Origin: Streptomyces diastatochromogenes
GTDB lineage: Bacteria; Actinomycetota; Actinomycetes; Streptomycetales; Streptomycetaceae
DNA length: 64,000 bases
Direction: 5' to 3'
Assembly (NCBI RefSeq): GCF_002242805.1
Contig: NZ_MCGQ01000013.1
Coordinates: 130,540-194,539, forward strand
Shown: in pieces, positions 17,983 through 26,120 of the stretch
Layout of the letters: each line of letters opens with the position of its first letter
Position numbering within the stretch: position 1 is the first letter of the stretch
The notes under the pieces: model-generated
Seen by the model: the letters and a program-made list of their open reading frames with translations, nothing else
Databases searched by the model: none
Told to the model about the DNA's origin: nothing
Made by a program: the position numbers and the translations under genes

Positions 17983-18306
17983 ATGCACCAGGCCCTGATC
18001 GTCGCCCGGATGGCACCGGGCTCCGCCCCGGACATCGCCAAGGTGTTCGCGGACTCCGACCGCGGAGAGCTGCCCCACCTCGTCGGTGTCGTGCGGCGCA
18101 GCCTCTTCCAGTTCGGCGATGTGTACATGCACCTGATCGAGTCCGAGCGCGAGCCGGGACCCGCCATCGCCAAGGTGACGAACCACCCCGAGTTCCGTGA
18201 CGTCAGCGAGCGGCTGCAGGCGTACGTCAGCGCGTACGACCCGGAGACCTGGAGGTCCCCCAAGGACGCGATGGCCCAGCGCTTCTACGTCTGGGAGCGC
18301 GACTGA
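17983..18306 (+). CDS. TcmI-family polyketide cyclase (WhiE ORFVII-like)
   Basis: 107 residues with the ferredoxin-like fold of TcmI cyclases (HQALIVARMAPGSAPDIAKVFADSD; FQFGDVYMHLIE). It catalyses a later ring closure of the aromatic polyketide. Preceded by GGAAGGAGGAG. Last gene of the core operon; a short GC-rich inverted repeat (about 18325-18370) follows between it and the convergent methyltransferase. Confidence 0.92.
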   Translation: MHQALIVARMAPGSAPDIAKVFADSDRGELPHLVGVVRRSLFQFGDVYMHLIESEREPGPAIAKVTNHPEFRDVSERLQAYVSAYDPETWRSPKDAMAQRFYVWERD

Positions 18307-18319
18307 GCCGTACGGCACC

Positions 18320-18372
18320 CGCCGGACGGCCACCGGCCGCCGGGCCCGCAGCGTCGCGGGCCCGGCGGCCGG
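18320..18372. terminator. GC-rich inverted repeat between convergent operon and methyltransferase
   Basis: GGCCACCGGCCGCCGGGCCCGC and its near complement (GCGGGCCCGGCGGCCGG) flank a short loop, positioned between the convergent cyclase and methyltransferase stop codons; a plausible shared terminator. Confidence 0.6.
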
Positions 18373-18394
18373 TGCTGTGTGTCCGGGTGCCCCG

Positions 18395-19423
18395 TCACCC
18401 GGAAACGTGGCAGTCGAACGCGTGCAGATACGGGTTGACGGGGCGGATGTCCTCCACCCTGAGGCCCGCCGCGGTCAGCCTGCTCACCATGGAGTCGGTG
18501 GTGTGCTTGGCCCCGCCGACGTTGAGGAGTAGCAGCAGGTCCATGGCGGTGCTGAAGCGCATCGAGGGGGTGTCGTCCACCAGGTTCTCGATGACGACGA
18601 CCCGGGTGCCGGGCCCGCCCGCCTCGACGACGTTGCGCAGCAGCCGGGCCGTGCTCTCGTCGTCCCACTCCAGGATGTTCTTGATGATGTAGACGTCGGC
18701 CGGGACCGGGATCGCCTCCCTGGCGTCGCCGGGCACGATCCGCGCGCGGTGGGCGAGGTCGCCGCCCTCGCGCAGCCGCGGCAGGGCGTTCTCCACCACC
18801 CGGGGCAGGTCGAGCAGACTGCCGCGCATCTCCGGGTACTTGTCCAGCAGGCACGCCACCACGTGCCCCTGGCCGCCGCCGATGTCCGCGACGGACCTGG
18901 CTCCGGACAGGTCGAGCAGGGCCGCGACCTCCCGCGCCGACTGCTCGCTGGAGCGGGTCATGGCGCGGTTGAAGACGTCCGCGGACTCGGGGGCGTCCTC
19001 GTTGAGGTAGGTGAAGAACTCCTTGCCGTAGAGGTCCTCCACGACGTTCTTTCCGGTGCGCACCGCCTCGTCCAGCCTGGGCCAGGCGTCCCAGGTCCAT
19101 GGCTCGGTGCACCACAGGGCGATGGCGCGCAGGCTGTTCGGGTCGTCCTCGCGCAGCAGCCGGGACATCTCGGTGTGCGCGAACGTGCCGTCCGGCTGCT
19201 CGGCGAAGACGCCGTAGCAGGACAGGGCCCGCAGTAGCCGGCGCAGCGGCTTCGGTTCGGTCTTCACCGCGGCCGCGAGGTCCTCGACGGCCATCGGCGC
19301 GTTCTCCAGGGCGTCGGCGACGCCCAGCCGGGCCGCCGCCCGGACGGCGGCGGCACAGGCCGCGCCGAACACGAGTTCGCGCAGCCGCATGGGTGGCGGT
19401 GGGGCTGTTTCAGCGGACGTCAT
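18395..19423 (-). CDS. SAM-dependent O-methyltransferase (TcmO/DmpM-type)
   Basis: 342 residues. An N-terminal winged-helix dimerisation domain (about 12-105) is followed by a class I methyltransferase domain with SAM motif VADIGGGQGHVVACLLDKYP (near 178-197) and the DVYIIKNILEWDDE segment. This is the family of polyketide O-methyltransferases (TcmN C-terminal, TcmO, DmpM). It is convergent with the pigment operon and has its own promoter side. The canonical eight-gene whiE set lacks such a gene, so it may tailor the pigment here. Confidence 0.88.
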   Translation of the reverse strand: MTSAETAPPPPMRLRELVFGAACAAAVRAAARLGVADALENAPMAVEDLAAAVKTEPKPLRRLLRALSCYGVFAEQPDGTFAHTEMSRLLREDDPNSLRAIALWCTEPWTWDAWPRLDEAVRTGKNVVEDLYGKEFFTYLNEDAPESADVFNRAMTRSSEQSAREVAALLDLSGARSVADIGGGQGHVVACLLDKYPEMRGSLLDLPRVVENALPRLREGGDLAHRARIVPGDAREAIPVPADVYIIKNILEWDDESTARLLRNVVEAGGPGTRVVVIENLVDDTPSMRFSTAMDLLLLLNVGGAKHTTDSMVSRLTAAGLRVEDIRPVNPYLHAFDCHVSG

Positions 19424-19480
19424 CTGCTGCCCTCTCTCTCTTCGGCCTTCGTCGGTCCAGCAGGGGCAATGGGCGTGCGG

Positions 19481-20551
19481 TCAGCACAGGCCCGCGGGCT
19501 TGGAGGCCCGGCAGGCGTTGTGCGCGAAGGCGTTGGTCTTGCCGGTTTCGGTGTTGACCAGGTCCGCCGGGGAGTTGTTCGACAGCATGTTGTCGCTGAC
19601 CCGGTTCTTGTCGTTGGTGGCGCCCACGAAGCTCTTGAACAGCACGATGCCGCCCGACAGCGGGGACGTGCCCGCGTGCCCGGTGACCACGTTCCCGGTG
19701 ACCGAGACCTTCTCGGTGCCGGTCAGCACGATGCCGGAGCCCTGCAGGGCGGGCAGCCGGTCGGTCTTCGGGCAGGACTTGTTGTTCCTGACGACGCGGT
19801 TGGAGGCCACTTCCAGGGCGCCGGCCTTGGGCTTGTTCTCGTCACCTACGACGAACACGCCGGCGCAGTTGCCGGTGACGTAGTTCTCCGCGACGGTGAG
19901 GTTGCGCAGCCGGCGGACGGTGACGCCGACCCGGTTGCCCTCCAGGCGGTTGCGCGCGACCAGCGTCTGCTTCGCGTCGTAGGCGCCCGCCTCCTCCGTG
20001 ATGGTGTTGGCGAGGAGCAGGCCCGCGTCGCCGTTGTCGTGCGCGTAGTTGTACAGGAGTTGCCCGTGCACGGACCGCTCCATGGCGATGCCCCACACGC
20101 CGTTCTTGTAGGCGTACACCCGGCGGACGGTCATGGTGTCCGTCGCCATGCCGAACACACCGGTCCGGCTGAAGCCGGTCACGGCCAGGTCCTCGACGGT
20201 GACGTCCTCGACGTTCTTGGTCTTGGTGCCCACCACGCAGATGCCGTAGCCGCCCTCGGCGCAGCTGTTGGCGGCCGTCTGCCCGGACTTCTTGTTGACG
20301 GGCTTGATCACCGTCCCGGCACCGATACCCCGCAGGGTCACCCGGGGCGTCGTGATCTTGACACTCTCGTGGTAGGTGCCGCCGAGCACGACAATGGTGT
20401 CCCCGGCCTGTGCGGCGTCCACGGCCTTCTGGATGGATTCGCCCGGGTGGACCACGAGAGTCTTGTGGGCGGCCGCACCGGGGGCCGCGCCCAGTCCCGC
20501 GCCGACGAGGGCCGCGGTGCACGCGAGATATGCGATGTGACATCTCTTCAT
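19481..20551 (-). CDS. Secreted right-handed beta-helix protein
   Basis: 356 residues. A signal peptide (1-28, ending GAAAHA) exports it. The mature protein is a parallel beta-helix of the NosD/pectate-lyase-like class: the opening VHPGESIQKAVDAAQAGDTIVV is the standard cap, followed by about ten N/G-rich coils (about 95-330) such as NYAHDNGDAGLLLANT. Four cysteines may form disulfides. No obvious catalytic Asp/Arg cluster; may bind or cut polysaccharide. Same strand as the methyltransferase but 57 bases upstream of it. Confidence 0.82.
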   Translation of the reverse strand: MKRCHIAYLACTAALVGAGLGAAPGAAAHKTLVVHPGESIQKAVDAAQAGDTIVVLGGTYHESVKITTPRVTLRGIGAGTVIKPVNKKSGQTAANSCAEGGYGICVVGTKTKNVEDVTVEDLAVTGFSRTGVFGMATDTMTVRRVYAYKNGVWGIAMERSVHGQLLYNYAHDNGDAGLLLANTITEEAGAYDAKQTLVARNRLEGNRVGVTVRRLRNLTVAENYVTGNCAGVFVVGDENKPKAGALEVASNRVVRNNKSCPKTDRLPALQGSGIVLTGTEKVSVTGNVVTGHAGTSPLSGGIVLFKSFVGATNDKNRVSDNMLSNNSPADLVNTETGKTNAFAHNACRASKPAGLC

Positions 20552-20610
20552 ATCGCATACGGTATGACTGGTTTATTCATTGATGTCCGGATAGGCCATC
20601 CGGCGGCGTG

Positions 20611-21504
20611 TCAGCCGCCGCGCAGCTCCCGCCCGATCTCCAGCTGCACGTCCTCCAGCGGCCTGCCGTCCTCGACTTCCCACAGACAGTTCTGCAGCAC
20701 CCGCCCCAGCGTCCACGCCCGCGCCCGCTCCCGGTCCAGGCCCAGCGCCGCCGTCAGCGCGTCGAAGCGCCAGCGGGTCTCGGCCGGGTCGTACCGGTTG
20801 TCGATCGCGGGCAGCAGGTCGAAGCCGGGGTCGCCGGCCAGCGGCTTGGGGTCGATGGCGAGCCACGGCGCCCGGTCGGCCGCCAGGACGTTGTCGTAGT
20901 GCAGGTCCCAGTGCAGCAGCCGGTCGCCGGGCTCGGCGACCACCTCGCGCACCGCGGCCGCGCAGTCCGCGACCAGACGGCGGTCCGCCGCGTCCGCGAT
21001 CCGGCCGAGCGCCCAGGGGACCTGGTCGAGCATCGCCCGCGCGACATCGCCCAGACGGCGTAGTCCCGCCGGAGCCGGTACGGACGTCAGCCGCTCCAGC
21101 AGCCCGGCGATGACCAGGACCGCCTCGCGCGCGTCCGGCAGACCGGTCAGCACGCGGCTCTCGTCCAGCCGCTCCAGCAGCAGCGTGCAGGTCGGCTCGT
21201 CGTGCTCCAGCAGCCGTACGGCCCCGTCCCCGGCCCAGGTCCGCAGAGCCACCGGCTCGCCCGCGCTCTCCTCGTCGAGCAGCTGCAGCTTCAGTGCCGC
21301 CGGGCTGCCGTCGCCCCGCACGACCGGCAGGACCAGCGCGGTCACCCCGTACATCGCGGGTCCGTCGACCCGCAGCTCCCAGCGCCCGAGGAAATCCCCG
21401 GCCCGCCGCGGCAGGTCCGCGATGAACGCCCGCCCCGCCTCCCCGTTGAATTTCTCCTGAGAAGCGGCCAGCTCGCCAGGCACCTCGATCACCTTGCCGA
21501 CCAT
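20611..21504 (-). CDS. Aminoglycoside/hydroxyurea-phosphotransferase-like kinase
   Basis: 297 residues from the ATG at 21504. The protein-kinase-like fold of the APH(6)/hydroxyurea-resistance family (PF04655) is shown by the catalytic loop LLHWDLHYDNVL (near 207-218) and the metal-binding IDPKPLAGDPGFDLLPAI. It would phosphorylate a small hydroxylated compound, classically streptomycin or hydroxyurea, giving self-protection; the real substrate is unknown. Only 10 bases separate its start from the divergent rhomboid-like gene. No Shine-Dalgarno, so probably leaderless. Confidence 0.83.
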   Translation of the reverse strand: MVGKVIEVPGELAASQEKFNGEAGRAFIADLPRRAGDFLGRWELRVDGPAMYGVTALVLPVVRGDGSPAALKLQLLDEESAGEPVALRTWAGDGAVRLLEHDEPTCTLLLERLDESRVLTGLPDAREAVLVIAGLLERLTSVPAPAGLRRLGDVARAMLDQVPWALGRIADAADRRLVADCAAAVREVVAEPGDRLLHWDLHYDNVLAADRAPWLAIDPKPLAGDPGFDLLPAIDNRYDPAETRWRFDALTAALGLDRERARAWTLGRVLQNCLWEVEDGRPLEDVQLEIGRELRGG

Positions 21505-21514
21505 ACTGACATCT

Positions 21515-22192
21515 GTGAACCGGATCATCCGATTTCGGCGTGGGCTCCGGGCGGCCGCGGACTACGTCCGCAGCGCCCCGGGCACCTACGTCTGGCTGCT
21601 GATCCTGTTCCTCACCACCGTCGCCCTGCACCACATGTCGCCGGACTTCGAGGAGGACTTCCTGCGGCAGCGGTCGACCAACATCCACGAGCTGTCCCAG
21701 AACCCGGTACGGGTGCTGATCACCAGCGCGATGTGGATCGACGGCGGGCGCTGGCTGCCGTACGCCGTCCTGTACTCCGTCTTCCACGCCCAGGCCGAAC
21801 GCTGGCTCGGCACCCTGCGCTGGCTCGCGGTGTGCGTGTCTGCGCACGTGTTCGCCACACTGATCAGCGAGCTGGCCCTGCTGAAGGCGATCCGCGACGG
21901 CATGGCCCCGCACTCGGCGGTCAACACCCTCGACATCGGCGTCAGTTACGCCCTGGCGGGCGTGGTGGCGGTGCTCACCTACCGGATCGCGGCGCCCTGG
22001 CGGTACCTGTACCTGGCCGTCCTGCTCGCGATCTACACGGTCCCGCTCGCCACCAGCCGTACCTTCACCGACTTCGGGCACTTCCTGTCCGTGCTGATCG
22101 GGCTCGGCTGTTATCCGCTGGTCCGAGGCTGCGGCAAGGTGTGGAATCCGAGGGAGACACTGGCCGCTCTGCGGGGCGCCTTGACCGGTTGA
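21515..22192 (+). CDS. Rhomboid-like multi-pass membrane protein
   Basis: 225 residues from GTG 21515. About six membrane helices (about 24-42, 80-92, 100-122, 140-158, 165-180, 186-204). It resembles the actinobacterial rhomboid-like (Rhomboid_2) family. GVS with Ser144 in DIGVSYALAG and His189 in DFGHFLSVLIGLG are placed like the Ser-His dyad of rhomboid intramembrane proteases, so activity is possible but unproven. CATACT just before the GTG suggests a leaderless message. Followed closely by the convergent CHAT gene (8-base gap). Confidence 0.72.
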   Translation: MNRIIRFRRGLRAAADYVRSAPGTYVWLLILFLTTVALHHMSPDFEEDFLRQRSTNIHELSQNPVRVLITSAMWIDGGRWLPYAVLYSVFHAQAERWLGTLRWLAVCVSAHVFATLISELALLKAIRDGMAPHSAVNTLDIGVSYALAGVVAVLTYRIAAPWRYLYLAVLLAIYTVPLATSRTFTDFGHFLSVLIGLGCYPLVRGCGKVWNPRETLAALRGALTG

Positions 22193-22200
22193 CGCGCCCC

Positions 22201-25200
22201 TCACCCCGTCGGCGCGGGCGCCGGGTTGCCCTGGTGGGTGAAGGCGGCCCAGTTGTGCAGGCGGTGGAGGTCGGGGCGGGTGGCCTCGCGGCGGAGGAGG
22301 CCGTCGAGGGTGCGCGGGGCCTTGCGGTGCGGGTTGAGCATCCACAACTGGGCGGCGCGCAGGGCGTCGGGCGGGGCCAGCCCGCCGGCGGTGAGGTGGT
22401 GGTGGAAGACGGCCATCATCACGGCGGTCGCGCTGTCGTGCACGGCCCAGCGGGAGCCCACGACGTCGGCGGCGCCGCCCGTGACCAGCGCGGTGGTGAG
22501 GGTCAGCGCCTCGTCGTGGTGGCGCGTGCTCAGGTCGGTCTCACAGGCGCTGAGCACGACCAGCGGACCCGCGGAGTCCGGCCGGCGGCCCGACGCGCCG
22601 TCGAGGATGCCGGCCACGGTGAGCCGGCCGGCGTCCTGGCCCGCGCCGGGCGGTGCGGCCAGCCACAGCGCGGAGTCGGTGGGGCGCGGCGCGGCGACGG
22701 CGTGGCAGGACAGGTGGACCACGGAAGCCGGCGTCGCGCCGCCGGGCAGGACGGCGAGCAGCTCCGCCGGCGTGCCTTCGGCGTCCGGAACCTCGTCGGT
22801 GGTGACGAACTCGCCGTACCGGAGCGCGTCGGGATAGCAGGCGGCACGCAGCGCGGTCGTCTCCACCTCGGCCCACGGCAGGGTCAGTTCCGGGTCGGAG
22901 ACCAGCACTTGCGGCCCGTCGGCGGGAGGCATCCGCCGCCGGGCGGCCGCGACGAGGAACTGGGTACCGGACGGGGCGTAGCTGAGGACGGCCTCCTGGC
23001 AGGCGTAGCGGTGGCCGTGCTCGCCGACACCCCCAATGTGCGCGGCGTGCCAGGGCACGACACCGAGCCGGCCGCTGGGCACCAGCACGATCCTCGGTAG
23101 CCGGGCGTATGGCCCCAGGGCCGCCGACAGCGGGCGTACGGCCGCGAGCACCGGGCCCATCACCGCCTTCCAGGCCCACCGGCACAGCTCGCGCAGCACG
23201 GCCTGCCAATGCGCGTCCCAGGCGGCTTTCCACGAAGCGTGCAGGTTCGGGTCGGTGAGCGCCCGGGAGCGCTGCACCGCGGCGTCGAGGTAACGCTCCA
23301 GCGGCCCGCTGTCAGGGTTGGTCAACTCCGGCAGGGGAAGTGTGGTGGGGCCGACGCCTGGGCGCAGGATCAGCGCGTGGCCGGACCACGAGCCGTTGGC
23401 CAGGGGCACCCCGGGCACCAGGTAGACCAGCGCGTCCGTGTCCGTGGCGGCGAGGCCCGCCGTCAGCTGGGCCACGTCGGCGGCGCCCACCAACTGCCGG
23501 ATGCCCGGGCCTTCCGCCGTGCCGGGGCGAACGCCCAGCGCGGCCAGTGCCCTGCGGCGCAGCGCGCTGGGGATCGGGGGGCCGTCGGTTGCCGGGCGTG
23601 GTGCGTCTGCGGTCGTCGGCCGTGGTGGGTCGGCTTCGGGTGCCGGCCGTAGCGGGTTCGCGTGGACCTGCGCGCGCCACTGCCGGGCCAGTTCGGGGTG
23701 GCCGGCGGCGTCGAGAAGCTCGGGGATGCTCCTTCGGGATGCGGAGGCGGCCTGGAGCACCAGGGCGCGCCCCTTCTCCAGATCGGCCACCTCGTCGGCC
23801 GGTCGGCCGGTGCGGTGGGCCACGAGCGCCAGCCGCCGGGACAGTACGGCGCCCAGGAGTGCCGCCGACAGGCCGTGGTCGGCGCCGATCTGGAGCAGGA
23901 CGTCGGCGGCCAGTTCACCCAACGCCTCGCGGGTGATCTCCACGAACGCCCGCAAGTCCTCGGCGGCACGCGGGCCGCCCCGGGCGGCACGGATCGTGTG
24001 GAGCTCGGCCAGCCTCATCAGGACGTCCACGCGTCGCGTTCCGCCACGCCCCTCGGCGAGCAGCTCACGGGCGCGGCTCAGCTCGGCGATGGCACCGTCC
24101 ACCAGCGCGGGATCCTTGAGGCCGCGCAGGAAGGAGAGGTACATCCGCATGCCGAGCATGACGCGCTGGTCGTACTCGTGCTGGGCGTACACCTCCGGCT
24201 CGCCCAGCTTGCGGTGGGTCTCGGCGACCACGCGTTCCAGGTCCGCCCGTTCGGCGACCAGATCCACCGCCTCGGCCGCCCCGGGCACCGCAGGCTCGCC
24301 CTCCGCGCCCAGCTGACCGAGCTGGTTCAGCCGCTCCGCGACCTTGCCCCGCCACTCGCTGTCCTCGGGCAGGGCGGCGTACCGGGCGCGCAGCTCCTCG
24401 ATCAGGCGCGGCAGGGCCTCGTGGTTTCCGGTGCGCTGCGCATGGCGCAGCTCGCTGTCCACGGTGGAGAGGAGGAGGTCCAGGGTGAACGGCGCGTCGA
24501 GCGGCAGCGAGCCGTCGTGTCGCAGGGCCGTGCCCAGATCTCGCATGGTGGCCAGGGAGCTGTCCGCGTCGTGGAAGCTGCCGCCGTACGAGGCCGCCTG
24601 CTCCTGGATCCCGGCCAGCTCCGCCCGCAGGGCCATGACCCACCAGGAGTCCGGGCTCGCGTCGATCGCCTCCGTGAGCAGGGTGGCCGCGTCCTCCAGG
24701 TAGCCGGTATCGCCGGTCCGGTAGGCCAGCAGCCGTTCGACGCGGGCCGCGTGGCGCCGCTCGCGCACGCCGAGCTCAAGAGAGAAGTCCCGTACGGCGT
24801 TGTCGAAGTTGTAGAGATAGGCGTCGAAACCGGGCTCCAGGGTGAGACCGGCCGGCCAGTCGTCGAGACGGTTGCCGTTGTCGTCGGCCGGGTCCGGCGC
24901 GGGCCGCTCGACGGTGCGGAAGTCGACCGATCCGGGTTCGAGCGCCTCCACCTCGACCAGCAGGTAGGCGTGGAGCCTGGCGACCCGGCCCCGTTCGGGT
25001 GCGTCCGGTGGCAGCGCGTGGAGCGCCCGCAGTGCCAGGTCGGCAGCGCGGCGGATGCCGTCGACGCCGGCCGCGCCGTCGGCGGCGGCCCGGCGCAGCA
25101 GCGCCGTGGCCTGCGAGTCCAGCTCCAGGTCCACGCCCGGGAGGCTGCGGGTCCCGGGCCGCACCGCTGTCATCAGCCAGACCAGAATGCGGGTGAACTT

Positions 25201-25986
25201 CGCCGTGCTGCGCGTGCGGGCCAGGGCCACCAGGCCGCGTACGGCGTCGAGCAGCGCGCTCTCGGGGTCGTCCGTGTCCTCGGGGTCGTCCGTGTCGTCG
25301 ACGTCCGGCCCGCCGCTGGGCGCAGCCGTGTCGTCGACGTCCGGCCCGCCGTCGGCCGCAGCCGTGTCCGAGAGGCCGGATCCCGGGGCCAGCATCCGCT
25401 CGATGACCCGCTTGACCCTCGCGGTCCGCTGCTGGAACTCCGCGTCGAGCGGGGCCGCCGCGATCCGGTCGACGACCTCCTTGGCCTCGGTGAGATCCTG
25501 CCGCAACGACTCGGTCAGCAGGTCTTCCCCGTGGCCGCCGGTGAGCAGCGCGTTGCGCAGCACGGTTCTGGTGCCGTCGGCGCGGGGCAGGTTCCAGGGC
25601 GCGAGCAGGAAGATCAGCGCCATGCGGGCCTGCACGACGAGCAGGTCGGCCGGCGGCCCGTGGCGGTCCGCCCACCGCAGGCGCCGTAACGCTTCGGTCC
25701 GGTCCTGGGAACCGGAGCCCGACGAGGTGTATTCGCCCCTGCTCAGGCAGCGCGCGCCGAGCACGAGACCCAGGACGACGAAGACGGCGGAGACGTCCTC
25801 CCCGTGCTCCACCAACGCGGCCTCGACACGGGCCAGCCGCTCGATCACCGGACTCAGTGCCTCGGCGGACCGGCCCGTGGCGTCGTCGTCCAACACCTGG
25901 TGGGCCTCCTGGAGGGCCTCGGCCAGCTCCCTCTGCCGCTCGGCCGCCCCGGCCCCGCCCTCGTCCCGTCGAACCTCGCTGCCCAT
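22201..25986 (-). CDS. CHAT-domain (caspase-like) protein with long helical N-terminus
   Basis: 1,261 residues from the ATG at 25986. Residues 1-800 are alpha-helical, TPR-like solenoid. The C-terminal CHAT domain (about 930-1250) shows the caspase-family dyad: His1095 in VVHLSCHA and Cys1148 in VVLSACETD, then the typical GAADVVGSRWAVHD strand and an HHHLTAGGLAPPDALRAAQLWM tail. CHAT proteins are proteases, some in anti-phage or type III CRISPR (craspase) systems and many uncharacterised. A short Asp/Pro-rich tandem repeat (25261-25370) links subregions. The nearby partner genes are given under findings. Confidence 0.88.
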   Translation of the reverse strand: MGSEVRRDEGGAGAAERQRELAEALQEAHQVLDDDATGRSAEALSPVIERLARVEAALVEHGEDVSAVFVVLGLVLGARCLSRGEYTSSGSGSQDRTEALRRLRWADRHGPPADLLVVQARMALIFLLAPWNLPRADGTRTVLRNALLTGGHGEDLLTESLRQDLTEAKEVVDRIAAAPLDAEFQQRTARVKRVIERMLAPGSGLSDTAAADGGPDVDDTAAPSGGPDVDDTDDPEDTDDPESALLDAVRGLVALARTRSTAKFTRILVWLMTAVRPGTRSLPGVDLELDSQATALLRRAAADGAAGVDGIRRAADLALRALHALPPDAPERGRVARLHAYLLVEVEALEPGSVDFRTVERPAPDPADDNGNRLDDWPAGLTLEPGFDAYLYNFDNAVRDFSLELGVRERRHAARVERLLAYRTGDTGYLEDAATLLTEAIDASPDSWWVMALRAELAGIQEQAASYGGSFHDADSSLATMRDLGTALRHDGSLPLDAPFTLDLLLSTVDSELRHAQRTGNHEALPRLIEELRARYAALPEDSEWRGKVAERLNQLGQLGAEGEPAVPGAAEAVDLVAERADLERVVAETHRKLGEPEVYAQHEYDQRVMLGMRMYLSFLRGLKDPALVDGAIAELSRARELLAEGRGGTRRVDVLMRLAELHTIRAARGGPRAAEDLRAFVEITREALGELAADVLLQIGADHGLSAALLGAVLSRRLALVAHRTGRPADEVADLEKGRALVLQAASASRRSIPELLDAAGHPELARQWRAQVHANPLRPAPEADPPRPTTADAPRPATDGPPIPSALRRRALAALGVRPGTAEGPGIRQLVGAADVAQLTAGLAATDTDALVYLVPGVPLANGSWSGHALILRPGVGPTTLPLPELTNPDSGPLERYLDAAVQRSRALTDPNLHASWKAAWDAHWQAVLRELCRWAWKAVMGPVLAAVRPLSAALGPYARLPRIVLVPSGRLGVVPWHAAHIGGVGEHGHRYACQEAVLSYAPSGTQFLVAAARRRMPPADGPQVLVSDPELTLPWAEVETTALRAACYPDALRYGEFVTTDEVPDAEGTPAELLAVLPGGATPASVVHLSCHAVAAPRPTDSALWLAAPPGAGQDAGRLTVAGILDGASGRRPDSAGPLVVLSACETDLSTRHHDEALTLTTALVTGGAADVVGSRWAVHDSATAVMMAVFHHHLTAGGLAPPDALRAAQLWMLNPHRKAPRTLDGLLRREATRPDLHRLHNWAAFTHQGNPAPAPTG
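25261..25370. repeat. Short tandem repeats inside the CHAT gene
   Basis: CGGGGTCGTCCGTGTC occurs twice in tandem (from 25263 and 25281), and a 22-base unit starting GTCGTCGACGTCCGGCCC occurs twice 36 bases apart. They encode an acidic linker of repeated GGPDVDDT and DDPEDT units, a site where length may vary between strains. Confidence 0.7.
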
Positions 25987-26120
25987 CGGCTCCCCCGCCG
26001 TGCGCGTGCCTCGCCCCGTAGGACCACTTCCACTAAGTCTCCACGTCAACTACTCGGCGTCCCCGGAAAAGCACGGAATCCGAAGGAGACACCGGCTGCT
26101 GCGTGGGTTAACGTCCGCGC

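Noticed and set aside
20573..22345. 590-residue reverse frame through the kinase region
   Set aside because: Overlaps the kinase in another frame and the divergent rhomboid gene; composition is shadow-like.
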